Positions 8,701 to 16,890 are shown, counted from the first letter of the stretch. The stretch: 51,331 nucleotides of DNA from Lachnospiraceae bacterium (GCA_029063085.1 JAIDOW010000019.1:1-51331); one strand, 5' to 3'. Translations and numbers: made by a program. Notes: generated by a model not told the origin, from the letters alone.

Positions 8701-9177
8701 ATGGAGGAATTATACGAACAGAATGCGAAAATTGTATTTCATTTCCTTTGTTCCATATGCCATGATGAAAACCTGGCAGAAGAATTGACCCAGGAGACAT
8801 TTCTTCAGGCATTTCAATCTCTGGAACGGTATGATGGAAGCTGCAAGATTTCCACCTGGCTCTGTCAGATTGCAAAACATTTGTATTATCAATATCTGCG
8901 AAAACACAATCGGGAATTTCCCATAGAGATAGAAGAACAGATGCAGGCTAAGGTGGATACGGAACGGCAGGTTTTATCGAAGCTGGAGCTTATGGACGTG
9001 TTAAAGGAAATGCAGAAACTGCCGGACAAAATGCGGGAGGTCATGTATCTTCGAATCAGCGGGGATTTATCCTTTAAGGAAATTGGGGAAATTATGGGAA
9101 AAAGTGAAAACTGGGCAAGGGTTAATTTTTACAGGGGAAAAGAAAAACTGTTAGAAAGGAAGGGTAAAAATGGATAG
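8701..9177 (+). CDS. ECF-family RNA polymerase sigma factor
   Basis: A 158-residue group 4 (ECF) sigma factor. Region 2 spans about residues 5-75 and includes ENLAEELTQETFLQAFQSL and ISTWLCQIAKHLYYQYLRK, the core-binding and -10-recognition elements. Region 4 spans about 100-155, with MREVMYLRISGDLSFKEIGE and the recognition helix in WARVNFYRGKEKLLER. I placed the start at ATG 8701 because AAGGAGG sits just upstream; a longer open frame begins inside the terminator at 8632 and is not credible. The gene overlaps the following anti-sigma factor by 8 bases, the standard arrangement that couples the two. No self-promoter could be assigned. Confidence 0.95.
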   Translation: MEELYEQNAKIVFHFLCSICHDENLAEELTQETFLQAFQSLERYDGSCKISTWLCQIAKHLYYQYLRKHNREFPIEIEEQMQAKVDTERQVLSKLELMDVLKEMQKLPDKMREVMYLRISGDLSFKEIGEIMGKSENWARVNFYRGKEKLLERKGKNG

Positions 9178-9991
9178 GACAAACTGTAATATCATAAAGG
9201 ATTTACTGCCGTCTTATATGGAGGATATCTGTTCAGCGGATTCAAGGGAGCTGATAGAAGAACATCTTAATGAATGCAGGGAATGCCGGAATCTTATGGA
9301 AATGATAACTGCAACAAAAATTGTATCTGAAAAGACCAGTGACGGGCAGATTGATTATATGAAAAAGGTAAGGGAGGATTATACAAAGAAAAACATCATA
9401 AGTTTTGGACTGTTGGTCGTATGTCTGATCATGGGCCTTATGATGGGTCTGAATAGTTACCGTTTAGTTTATATAAATATATATTATTGTTATATAATCG
9501 TACCGATTGTTATGACAGGTGTTTATCTTATTTTGTCCGGGCGGTGGATAAAAGGGAAGCGTACAAAATGGGAACTCGTTATGGGCGGGATAGGAGGTCT
9601 GCTCATTATTTATTGTATTGCATTAAGGTTCGCTGCGGTGTATTATGTGAAGGGGTCAGAGGCAGGGGTTTCTTTTACAGGTGTATCTCCGGACAAAATA
9701 GGAGTGTTTTTTCATTGGCAGCTTTTGTTTATGATAGGGATTCAGGTAGTTATGATGATAGTGGACATTATAGCCAGTTTTAAGACAAGAATTTTTCATG
9801 GAATATTAATGGATATCCATGGTATGGGAGCCTGTCTGGCATTTGCCTTTTGTTTCATTTTGTCAAAGATTACTACTTTGGAAGACTTTAAGGAAATATG
9901 GAATAGAAGTTTTTTTATTGTGCTGGCAGAAGGAATATTGATGGCGGTGACTGTGATGGTATTAAAGAGAAAGGATTTTGTAAAACTATGA
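9170..9991 (+). CDS. Membrane anti-sigma factor with zinc-finger (zf-HC2) domain
   Basis: A 273-residue membrane protein whose N-terminal 45 residues match the zinc-binding anti-sigma (ZAS) domain: LLPSYMEDICS followed by HLNECREC, the H-x3-C-x2-C signature. Six hydrophobic segments follow, starting near residue 75. It should hold the sigma factor encoded at 8701-9177 at the membrane until a signal arrives. The start overlaps the sigma gene by 8 bases and has AGGAAGGG before it. There is no large outside domain, so any signal probably acts on the membrane part. The stop overlaps the next start (ATGA), so the exporter gene that follows is translationally coupled and may be part of the output or a passenger. 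Confidence 0.9.
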   Translation: MDRTNCNIIKDLLPSYMEDICSADSRELIEEHLNECRECRNLMEMITATKIVSEKTSDGQIDYMKKVREDYTKKNIISFGLLVVCLIMGLMMGLNSYRLVYINIYYCYIIVPIVMTGVYLILSGRWIKGKRTKWELVMGGIGGLLIIYCIALRFAAVYYVKGSEAGVSFTGVSPDKIGVFFHWQLLFMIGIQVVMMIVDIIASFKTRIFHGILMDIHGMGACLAFAFCFILSKITTLEDFKEIWNRSFFIVLAEGILMAVTVMVLKRKDFVKL

Positions 9992-10866
9992 AAAAAACAG
10001 CACCATTTTTTGTATTACTGGCGGGAATATTGTGGGGAACCATGGGTATTTATGTAAGAAAGCTGAATGCTCTGGGTCTCACCACGATTGAGATTGTAGC
10101 AGTACGTTCTATTGTTACCGCGGTCTTATTGTTGTGCGTTTTGTTTTTTTATGATAAAGAAATGTTAAAAATACACCTGAAGGATATCTGGTGTTTTGCA
10201 GGTACAGGAATTCTTAGTATCGTGTTTTTTAACTATTGCTATTTTAAGGCAATTACCATGACTTCTTTATCGGTGGCGGCAGTATTGTTATATACAGCAC
10301 CGGCAATTGTTATGGTATTGTCTGCTTTTTTGTTCCGTGAAAAAATAACCATAGTTAAAATGATATCGCTGGCGGCTACTTTTGCGGGATGTGTATTTGT
10401 GACCGGTCTGGCAGGCGGTGCAGAAAGCTTAAATGCGGCAGGCATTCTGGTGGGACTGGGAGCAGGGCTTGGTTATGCTTTATATTCCATTTTTAGCCGA
10501 TATGCAATCAAGCGGGGATATCACAGTCTAACCATTTCTTTTTATACCTTTGTATTTGCATCTGCCGGAGTATTTCCGTTAGCGGATATCAATATCATAT
10601 ATGATGCCTGTGTGAAGGATATTGGCATTGCAGGATTCTATTTGATATTTGCGCTGATAAGCACAGTAATTCCTTATATTTTATATACGCTGGGACTAAC
10701 AGGGCTGGAAAACAGTAAAGCTTCCATTATTGCTTCCATAGAGCCAGTAACAGCTACGGTGCTTGGAATCGTATTGTTTCATGAGAGAATGATGATTCAT
10801 AATTTTATCGGTATTCTTCTGGTACTGGGTGCTATTGTGATCTGTAATCTTAATTCCCGTGAGTAA
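9988..10866 (+). CDS. EamA/DMT-family membrane transporter
   Basis: A 292-residue protein with ten predicted transmembrane helices in two EamA repeats (about residues 8-140 and 150-288). The N-terminal FFVLLAGILWGTMGIYVRKL and the end of the second repeat, ATVLGIVLFHERMMIHNFIG, are family hallmarks. The drug/metabolite transporter superfamily exports amino acids, nucleosides or other small metabolites; the substrate cannot be read from sequence. The start overlaps the anti-sigma stop in an ATGA junction, making a sigma/anti-sigma/exporter operon. A terminator follows at 10923. Confidence 0.92.
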   Translation: MKKTAPFFVLLAGILWGTMGIYVRKLNALGLTTIEIVAVRSIVTAVLLLCVLFFYDKEMLKIHLKDIWCFAGTGILSIVFFNYCYFKAITMTSLSVAAVLLYTAPAIVMVLSAFLFREKITIVKMISLAATFAGCVFVTGLAGGAESLNAAGILVGLGAGLGYALYSIFSRYAIKRGYHSLTISFYTFVFASAGVFPLADINIIYDACVKDIGIAGFYLIFALISTVIPYILYTLGLTGLENSKASIIASIEPVTATVLGIVLFHERMMIHNFIGILLVLGAIVICNLNSRE

Positions 10867-10922
10867 CAAGCTTTGCAGGTGTGTCGGTGTATGCACTTGG
10901 AGATTGTCGTGAGGGTTGTATA

Positions 10923-10956
10923 CCCCGCTGGTTTCCGGCGGGGCATTTATTATTTT
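10923..10956 (+). terminator. Rho-independent terminator of the sigma-EamA operon
   Basis: CCCCGC (10923-10928) pairs with GCGGGG (10938-10943), a very stable short stem, followed by a T-rich run to 10956. It lies directly before the repeat array of the next transcription unit. Confidence 0.8.
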
Positions 10957-10960
10957 AATG

Positions 10961-11056
10961 AAAATGAACTTTCAGAATGAGAAAATGAACTTTTGGGATA
11001 AATATTGAACTTTTATATGAAGTGTGTTATGATAATTCTGAAAAATGAACTTTTGG
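10961..11056 (+). promoter_or_regulatory. Promoter inside a phased array of four TGAACTTT repeats
   Basis: Four copies of an (AAAA)TGAACTTT(TGG) element lie in the same orientation. The TGAAC cores begin at 10965, 10986, 11006 and 11046, so the spacings are 21, 20 and 40 bases, that is two, two and four helical turns. The third copy supplies a -35 box TTGAAC (11005-11010), which is 17 bases from a -10 box TATGAT (11028-11033); the missing repeat position falls on that -10 box. The predicted start of transcription is near 11040, so copy four lies just downstream. This looks like an operator array for a regulator that binds one face of the DNA. The XRE protein encoded next is the obvious candidate (inference). 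Confidence 0.75.
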
Positions 11057-11221
11057 CGAAAACGGAATGAAGTTGTGGAATGTGCAGGCGGGTAGTTGAG
11101 AGGCACATTATTTCAATGCAAAGGTTATACAATAGCCAGATTTTGTTGCATCAGTACAATGGAAAGCAGCAGCTGGTTTTTACAAATATTGAAAAGTGAT
11201 ATAAGGGAGGGAAGACTGGTT

Positions 11222-12748
11222 ATGAACCATAAAATATTTACAGAGAGGTTAAATTCAGTCATGAATGACCGGAACCTGAAGCAGGTAGATTTTCTGCGGG
11301 CGGCGGAGACAGCCGGTATTAAGCTGGGGAAGAGTCAGATGAGCCAGTATGTCAGTGGGAAAGCCATACCCAGAAAAAATATTGCACTGTTTCTTTCACA
11401 GGTATTAGAAGTTGATGTGGAATGGTTATATGGAAATTCTGCCATAGAGACAGGAAAGGCCGGACAAAGCACAGTGGAACAAGGGTCAGGGAAGATGGCA
11501 GAATACCAGAATATAGAAGGAGGAGCAGCAATGAAAGTAATTAAAAAATCATCCAAATTAGATAATGTATTATATGATGTAAGAGGTCCCGTTGTGGACG
11601 AGGCGACCAGAATGGAGGAAAGTGGAACGAATGTGCTGAAGCTCAATATCGGTAATCCTGCACCTTTTGGTTTCCGCACACCGGATGAGATAATCTATGA
11701 TATGCAGAGACAGTTGACGGACTGTGAGGGGTATTCTGCGGCAAAGGGGCTTTTTTCAGCCAGAAAAGCAATCATGCAGTATGCACAGATAAAAAATATA
11801 CCGAATCTTTCAGTAGAGGATATCTATACCGGAAACGGTGTCAGTGAACTGATCAATCTCAGTATGTCGGCTCTGCTGGATGATGGAGATGAAGTGCTTG
11901 TTCCTGCACCGGATTATCCGTTATGGACGGCATGTGTTACTCTGGCAGGTGGAAAGGCAGTACATTATGTTTGCGACGAGCAGGCAGAGTGGTATCCTGA
12001 TATGGAGGATATTCGGAAAAAGATAACAGACCGGACAAAAGCAATTGTTATCATCAATCCCAATAATCCCACGGGAGCAGTATATTCGAAAGAGGTATTA
12101 CAGGAGATTGTAGAGGTGGCAAGGGAGCATCAGTTGATTATCTTTTCCGATGAAATTTATGACCGGCTTGTAATGGATGAATATGAGCATGTTCCCATTG
12201 CTTCTCTGGCACCGGATATCTTTTGTGTGACCTTCAGCGGTTTGTCCAAATCTCATATGATAGCGGGTTATCGAATTGGCTGGATGATATTAAGCGGCAA
12301 TAAAAAAATGGCAAAGGATTATATTGAGGGGCTTAACATGCTTTCCAATATGCGGCTTTGTTCTAACGTGCCGGCACAGTCTATTGTGCAGACTGCTCTT
12401 GGCGGCTATCAGAGTGTGAATAATTATATTATTCCAGGTGGCAGAATTTATGAACAAAGGGATTACATATACAAAGCATTAAATGATATTCCAGGCATCA
12501 GTGCAGTAAAGCCAAAGGCTGCATTTTATATCTTCCCGAAGCTGGACGTTAAAAAGTTCAATATTCTGGATGATGAGAAATTTGCGCTGGATCTGTTAAA
12601 AGAGAAGAAAATATTGATCATTCATGGCGGCGGATTTAACTGGGGTCAGCCAGATCATTTCCGTATCGTATATCTGCCCCGCATTGAGGTACTGAAAGAT
12701 GCTGTGGAAAGTCTGGGAGATTTTCTTGGCGGATACCGGCAGTCGTAA
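11222..12748 (+). CDS. alaA: XRE helix-turn-helix domain fused to AlaA-like aminotransferase
   Basis: A 508-residue protein from ATG 11222, with GGGAGG about 10 bases upstream. Residues 4-75 form an XRE/Cro-type helix-turn-helix (FTERLNSVMND, SQMSQYVSGKAIPR, VDVEWLYGNS). After a 30-residue linker comes a complete class I aminotransferase very like E. coli AlaA: KSSKLDNVLYDVRGPV, LNIGNPAPFGF, NPNNPTGAVYS, SDEIYDRLV, and the pyridoxal-phosphate lysine in SGLSKSH (Lys343, Lys240 counted from the internal start). AlaA transfers amino groups between glutamate and pyruvate. An in-frame ATG at 11531, exactly where other AlaA proteins begin, has its own strong AGGAGG, so a 405-residue enzyme may also be made. 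The layout differs from MocR regulators, which carry a GntR-type domain. Autoregulation through the repeat array upstream is likely but inferred. Confidence 0.9.
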   Translation: MNHKIFTERLNSVMNDRNLKQVDFLRAAETAGIKLGKSQMSQYVSGKAIPRKNIALFLSQVLEVDVEWLYGNSAIETGKAGQSTVEQGSGKMAEYQNIEGGAAMKVIKKSSKLDNVLYDVRGPVVDEATRMEESGTNVLKLNIGNPAPFGFRTPDEIIYDMQRQLTDCEGYSAAKGLFSARKAIMQYAQIKNIPNLSVEDIYTGNGVSELINLSMSALLDDGDEVLVPAPDYPLWTACVTLAGGKAVHYVCDEQAEWYPDMEDIRKKITDRTKAIVIINPNNPTGAVYSKEVLQEIVEVAREHQLIIFSDEIYDRLVMDEYEHVPIASLAPDIFCVTFSGLSKSHMIAGYRIGWMILSGNKKMAKDYIEGLNMLSNMRLCSNVPAQSIVQTALGGYQSVNNYIIPGGRIYEQRDYIYKALNDIPGISAVKPKAAFYIFPKLDVKKFNILDDEKFALDLLKEKKILIIHGGGFNWGQPDHFRIVYLPRIEVLKDAVESLGDFLGGYRQS

Positions 12749-12889
12749 GAATAGTCTCTGATGGTGGTGTCAGAAAAGAAGCAGATATTGATTATAGCAG
12801 ATAATACGGCACGTGCAAACGGATTTTGCGGTGCAGAACAAAAATTTATCCTGTATATAAAGTTAAATTATTTAAAAATGTTATACTAG

Positions 12890-12942
12890 TTGACAAGGTC
12901 AGTCTATTGTGATAGACTGCGTATAGTCGATTGCAATAGACC
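12890..12942 (+). promoter_or_regulatory. Promoter with two operator dyads for the BlaI-type repressor
   Basis: A -35 box TTGACA (12890-12895) is 17 bases from TAGACT (12913-12918). A perfect dyad AGTCTATTGTGATAGACT (12901-12918, arms of 7) overlaps the -10 box, and a related imperfect dyad AGTCGATTGCAATAGACC (12925-12942) follows 24 bases later at the expected transcription start. Paired dyads over a promoter are typical of BlaI/MecI autoregulation. Confidence 0.75.
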
Positions 12943-13043
12943 GATGCAAAGCACCAAAAACAGCAAGGACATACCGCATAATATTCAGCAGGTAAGAGAA
13001 CTGTTTTGTAATTGCGGTATGGAGCAGGAAGGAACATTATATC

Positions 13044-13397
13044 GTGGAAAAAATATTTGAAAGTGAATACCTTTTTTTGTGTCTTTTATGGGAAAAGGAA
13101 CCGGTGACCAGCCCGGAGCTGGTAAAGCTTTGTGAGGAACAATTCGGGTGGAAAAAGTCAACTACCTATACGGTAATCAGAAAATTATCGGATAAGGGAA
13201 TCGTTAAAAGCGAAAAAACGGTTGTGGAGTCACTGGTCAGTAAAGAGGAGGTAGACAGGCAGGCGGGGGATGAGTTGTTAGAACGGACAGCGAAGGGAAA
13301 TATTCCGTCCTTTCTGGCAACTTTTTTAAAGGATCGTCAGCTTACACGGGAAGAGGCAGAGCATATCAAGAAAATGATTGATGAAAGCTGCCGGTAA
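13044..13397 (+). CDS. BlaI/MecI-family transcriptional repressor
   Basis: A 117-residue winged-helix repressor of the Penicillinase_R family. The DNA-binding part spans about residues 1-70 (VTSPELVKLCEEQFGWKKST, TYTVIRKLSDKGIV) and the C-terminal helices, including LTREEAEHIKKMID, form the dimer arm cut in BlaI/BlaR systems. Start is GTG at 13044 after AGGAAGGA. The usual partner, a BlaR1-like membrane protease, follows at once. Two dyads at the promoter are its likely operators. There is no beta-lactamase gene nearby, so the regulated target is probably this operon itself, perhaps with the lipoprotein downstream, or genes elsewhere. Confidence 0.93.
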   Translation: MEKIFESEYLFLCLLWEKEPVTSPELVKLCEEQFGWKKSTTYTVIRKLSDKGIVKSEKTVVESLVSKEEVDRQAGDELLERTAKGNIPSFLATFLKDRQLTREEAEHIKKMIDESCR

Positions 13398-13407
13398 GGA
13401 GATGAAT

Positions 13408-14988
13408 ATGCAGAACATGCTGGTAATGGAAACAATCTGGAAAATGAGTTTACAGGCAGGTCTGATGATACCGATTGTTCTTCTATGCTCTTTTTTATTG
13501 CGGAGGCAGTCTAAAAAATATAGCTATGCTCTATGGATGTTGGTGATTTTACGTCTGCTGGTACCTGTCTTTATGGAAAGCCCTGTGACAGTAAATGGGA
13601 TAGCTGCCGAGAAATTAAAGCAGCTGGGACAAAATGTTTTTACGGGACAAAAAGCACTTTCTTTAGAGAAACAACTGGATAAGTTACAGATAAACGGGAA
13701 TAAAAATGCCAATGAGACAGAGGATGCAGAAAAGGGAGGTGAACTGCGGAAACAATCGGAGGACGACGGATTTACAGCGGCAAAGCAATCAGAAAATAAT
13801 GAATTTATTCTGGCAGAACAGTCAAAAAAGGAAGACAATGTTTTATGGCAGTATGATTTCGGGAATATAAAAAGATTTTTTGCTTATGTCTGGCTGGCAG
13901 GTGTAATGGTGGCGGCTCTGTATTTTTTCTTGCAGTTTATGAGAGTGAAACGGCAGGTTGCTTTGGCGGTCCGCCGGGATGAAAATGTGTGGCTTTGTGA
14001 CCGGATTCCAACACCCTTTGTAATGGGAGTTGTCCGTCCGAGGATTTATATTCCTTTTCATTTGGATGAACAGGACGAGTATTGTATTTTAGAGCATGAA
14101 AAGATGCATATCCGCCATGGGGATCATCTGGTACGACTGCTTGGAATGCTTGCAGTCTGCCTGCATTGGTGGAATCCCCTTGTATGGGTGGCTGTTAACA
14201 GGCTGAATCAGGATATGGAAATGTATTGTGATGAGGCAGTAGTGGAAGGAAAAAGCATAGTTAAGAAGAAGCAATATATGACGGTTTTATTGCATTTTGC
14301 AGTAGAACCACAGCGGTATATGGGTGTGGTGGCATTTGGAGAAAGCCATACCGAAAAGAGAGTGATGCATTTATTAATAAACAGACGCACAGACCGGAGC
14401 GTGACAGCATTGGTGACGGCTGTAGCGGTAATATTATGTATGTGTGCATTTACGGTACAGGGAAAAGCAGATGGAATATCGGATGCAGTACAGAAGGATT
14501 GGCAGCAGGGAACAGATGAAAGAGGTACAGAAGTCTCTGGTGATTCTCTAAAGGAATCCAATACTGAAAAAGCTTTTTCAGAGGAATGGATTTCGGAAAA
14601 CAACGATAGCATGGAGGAAATCTGGGATATTACGGAAGAACAGGCAGCAAAGTGGTTAAAGGAATTTATCAATGCGATTAAAACAGACGACAGGCAGTGG
14701 GTTGCACAGCATTTTGAATATCCCTGTGTTTTGTCAGTGGACGGCAGGGAAGTACGGCTGGATGATGCTTCGAATTTGTTATTGCATTATGACGATATTT
14801 TTACAGAGAAATTTGTGGGACAGATTCCGCATTGGGCAGATGACGGACTTTGGGCAAACTGGCAGGGGATTGCGTTAGGAAATGGGAATATCTGGTTTGA
14901 AGTGAAAAATGAAGAATGGATAATCCGTGCACTTATGGATGAGGAGAACGGATTGGAGGTACGTCCGGTGACATCTTCAAAACAGTAG
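13408..14988 (+). CDS. BlaR1-like M56 metallopeptidase with novel C-terminal domain
   Basis: A membrane sensor protease of 526 residues. The N-terminal part has hydrophobic segments at about 13-30, 38-55 and 153-172, then the zinc protease motif HEKMH (His230-Glu231, His234) in an M56 context with HIRHGDHL and MEMYCDEAVV; a further membrane span lies near 330-347. In BlaR1 the last third is a penicillin-binding sensor. Here it is replaced by about 130 residues with no serine-beta-lactamase motifs (WDITEEQAAKWLKEFINAIK, IPHWADDGLWANWQGIALG), resembling an NTF2-like or lipoprotein-associated fold more than a PBP. A long hydrophilic Glu/Lys-rich loop sits between helices two and three. I chose ATG 13408 because AAGGAG is spaced correctly before it; the frame is open further upstream and overlaps blaI. 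Confidence 0.88.
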   Translation: MQNMLVMETIWKMSLQAGLMIPIVLLCSFLLRRQSKKYSYALWMLVILRLLVPVFMESPVTVNGIAAEKLKQLGQNVFTGQKALSLEKQLDKLQINGNKNANETEDAEKGGELRKQSEDDGFTAAKQSENNEFILAEQSKKEDNVLWQYDFGNIKRFFAYVWLAGVMVAALYFFLQFMRVKRQVALAVRRDENVWLCDRIPTPFVMGVVRPRIYIPFHLDEQDEYCILEHEKMHIRHGDHLVRLLGMLAVCLHWWNPLVWVAVNRLNQDMEMYCDEAVVEGKSIVKKKQYMTVLLHFAVEPQRYMGVVAFGESHTEKRVMHLLINRRTDRSVTALVTAVAVILCMCAFTVQGKADGISDAVQKDWQQGTDERGTEVSGDSLKESNTEKAFSEEWISENNDSMEEIWDITEEQAAKWLKEFINAIKTDDRQWVAQHFEYPCVLSVDGREVRLDDASNLLLHYDDIFTEKFVGQIPHWADDGLWANWQGIALGNGNIWFEVKNEEWIIRALMDEENGLEVRPVTSSKQ

Positions 14989-15207
14989 TCGCCCCTTTCT
15001 ACTAAGCTCGGTAAAGCCTTGCTAAGTATTCAGGCATGGCATTCCTTTTCTGCATAATGGTACATAAGGTGTCAAAGTACAGCACCCAAGTACCGATGGC
15101 GTCAAAATACCTTGCTTGTGATATAGTTCATATCGCATAATTATATCTTGGAAATAGAAAGTTTTGCAATTGCCTATAAGGATGAAGATAAAAGAGGAGA
15201 GATTGTG

Positions 15208-15858
15208 ATGAAAAAAGGGATGGCAATTATTTATATAACAATATTGATTTTCGGACTTTCTGCATGTGGAAATCCCTCTGTAGAAGAGAATAAGGATACA
15301 GGGATAACGACAGAAAATACAGCGAAAATAACAGAAACGACTATGTTGCAGGAGGATACAGAGAAAGCTGGTCCTGTGACAGAAGATATCAGCGAGGAGC
15401 CGGAAGTGACAACAGAGCAGCAGACAGAACTGGAAAATGATATGGTTCCGGCAGGCAGTAAGGAAAGTGGTACCGCAGAGAAAAAGGCAGAGGACCGTGC
15501 AGACGAAAGCTTTTTTGGAACATGGAAGGTAACGGCATATTACATACCGGGAGTGTCGGCAATGACATTGGAGGATGCACAGGGTTATGTTGGAAAGGTA
15601 TGTGAGTATTCTGCGGATGCTTTTAATGGAGATGGGGAAGTGACACAGACACCAGACTATCAGGAGTTTGAGGAAACAGAGTCGGATTTTACCATGGACT
15701 ATCGTGCCACATTTGAGTCAGTCGGGTTAACTGGGGATTCGGTGAAAAAGATAGAAATCAGTAACTCATATGGATTTGGGTGTCAGTTCTTTATAAAGGA
15801 TGCAGATATTATTTTGATTTGCCGGGATGGTGTGTTTTTTGAGGCAGTGAGACAATAG
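15208..15858 (+). CDS. Secreted lipoprotein with lipocalin-like C-terminal domain
   Basis: A 216-residue predicted lipoprotein. The signal sequence ends in the lipobox LSAC, with the modified cysteine near residue 20. About 80 residues of Thr/Glu-rich low-complexity linker follow, then a folded domain starting at SFFGTWKVTAYYIPG and ending in ILICRDGVFFEAVRQ. The opening G-x-W and the beta-rich pattern recall lipocalin-like stress proteins, but the match is not firm. ATG 15208 is preferred because GAGGAGA lies 6-9 bases upstream. It lies 220 bases after the BlaR1-like gene, and the intervening stretch shows no clear terminator, so co-transcription is possible. The tyrosine-phosphatase-like gene follows 11 bases later. 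Confidence 0.8.
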   Translation: MKKGMAIIYITILIFGLSACGNPSVEENKDTGITTENTAKITETTMLQEDTEKAGPVTEDISEEPEVTTEQQTELENDMVPAGSKESGTAEKKAEDRADESFFGTWKVTAYYIPGVSAMTLEDAQGYVGKVCEYSADAFNGDGEVTQTPDYQEFEETESDFTMDYRATFESVGLTGDSVKKIEISNSYGFGCQFFIKDADIILICRDGVFFEAVRQ

Positions 15859-15869
15859 GGGACATATAC

Positions 15870-16190
15870 ATGAAATTATTATTTTTATGTAGTCAGAATA
15901 AACGAAGGAGTTTGACGGCTGAAAAGTTGTTTGATGGTTATAAAGGCTGCCAGGCCAAATCCGCAGGCACGGAAAATAATTCGAGGATTAAAGTTACGGA
16001 AGGATTACTTGGGTGGGCAGATATTATATTTTGTATGGAAAAGAAGCATATCAGAAGAGTGAAAGAAAAATATTCTGATGTTTTGACAGGTAAGAAACTG
16101 ATATGCCTGCATATTGATGACGACTACGAGTATATGGATGCTGAACTGTGTGCTATGCTGGAAAGCAGTGTTGATGAGTATTTGAATTGA
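15870..16190 (+). CDS. Short low-molecular-weight tyrosine-phosphatase-like protein
   Basis: A 106-residue protein with a P-loop near its N-terminus, CSQNKRRS, that fits the C-x5-R-S signature of low-molecular-weight protein tyrosine phosphatases. It also has the family's SAGT element and an acidic C-terminal segment, DDDYEYMD, which could supply the general acid Asp. At 106 residues it is shorter than the usual 140-160, and lacks part of the middle. It may act on phosphotyrosine, or on phospho-arginine or arsenate as relatives do; this cannot be decided here. AGGGGA precedes the ATG. It is 11 bases after the lipoprotein gene and should share its transcript. Confidence 0.8.
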   Translation: MKLLFLCSQNKRRSLTAEKLFDGYKGCQAKSAGTENNSRIKVTEGLLGWADIIFCMEKKHIRRVKEKYSDVLTGKKLICLHIDDDYEYMDAELCAMLESSVDEYLN

Positions 16191-16500
16191 ATGATGGGAT
16201 GCAAAATGTATATTTTCGGATTAATATAAAATGAAATAAAGGATATTCTGTTAAAACTGTAAGAATTGATTTTGCTCCCGACAGAATGTGGAAAGATTTA
16301 TGTGGCATAATCTGTGTCATAAAAAATAGAATGTTTATCATATAGGAATCGGACATTCTTGTACTGTTGATTTCTTATCGTATGGCAGTGAAAAAATTCG
16401 TGGTGGAGCGGCTTTGGGAGGAAGGATAACGTGTTATATTTGGAATTAATCTGCGGTATATAGAACCAAAGATTAATTCGGTAAATAAATTTATATCTTA
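16191..16500. other. Spacer without recognised genes
   Basis: An AT-rich spacer of 310 bases. I see no credible coding frame, tRNA or terminator with a T-tract. The next transcription unit's promoter begins at 16501. Confidence 0.5.
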
Positions 16501-16600
16501 TTGACAAAAATAAAGAGAAGCGGTATATTTAAAATCAAATAAGCGGCTACTAATGAGAAGCAGCCGCTTATATTAGGAATGGAGGTTAGTTAAAACTAAC
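16501..16600 (+). promoter_or_regulatory. Promoter, 5' hairpin and metal-regulator-like dyad of HMA-ZIP operon
   Basis: A consensus -35 box TTGACA (16501-16506) is 17 bases from TATATT (16524-16529), predicting a transcript start near 16536. The RNA would begin with a hairpin, AAGCGGCT (16541-16548) with AGCCGCTT (16562-16569). Then comes a dyad GTTAGTTAAAACTAAC (16585-16600, arms of 7), which resembles sites of DtxR/MntR-family metalloregulators. It lies in the leader rather than over the promoter, so it would act as a roadblock or as RNA. Confidence 0.7.
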
Positions 16601-16632
16601 TGCGTATCAGAGCAATGATTGGAGGTTGTTTT

Positions 16633-16890
16633 ATGATAAAGATTACAGTGGGTATAGAGGGAATGTCCTGCGGTATGTGTGAGGCACACATTAACGAGGC
16701 AGTGAGGAATGCGTTTCAGGTAAAAAAGGTAACCAGTTCGCATACGAAGAAACAGACCATTATTCTTGTGGAACAGGAAATCCCGGAGCAGGAGATTAGA
16801 AGAGTAATTGGCAAAGCGGGATATGAAACCGTGTCTGTGAGTAGTGAGCCATATGAGAAGAAAGGGCTGTTTTCAGCATTCAGGAGGTGA
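16633..16890 (+). CDS. Heavy-metal-associated (HMA) domain protein
   Basis: An 85-residue single-domain protein with the HMA metal-binding loop GMSCGMCEAH near residues 9-18, followed by the alternating beta-alpha pattern of the ferredoxin-like HMA fold (INEAVRNAFQVKKV, IILVEQEIPEQEIRRVIGKAGYE). Family members bind Cu(I), Zn(II) or similar ions and pass them to transporters. GGAGGT spaced 8 bases before ATG 16633 fixes the start over an earlier ATG at 16615. The last codons contain the ribosome-binding site of the ZIP gene, so the two are coupled. That pairing suggests metal handling with the transporter rather than a free CopZ-type copper chaperone. Confidence 0.88.
   Translation: MIKITVGIEGMSCGMCEAHINEAVRNAFQVKKVTSSHTKKQTIILVEQEIPEQEIRRVIGKAGYETVSVSSEPYEKKGLFSAFRR

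Noticed and set aside
13408-14988. True beta-lactam resistance operon
   Set aside because: The BlaR1-like protein lacks penicillin-binding motifs and no beta-lactamase or PBP gene is adjacent.
16633-16890. Copper chaperone CopZ
   Set aside because: It has the HMA loop, but there is no copper ATPase or CsoR gene nearby and it is coupled to a ZIP transporter, so copper cannot be assumed.
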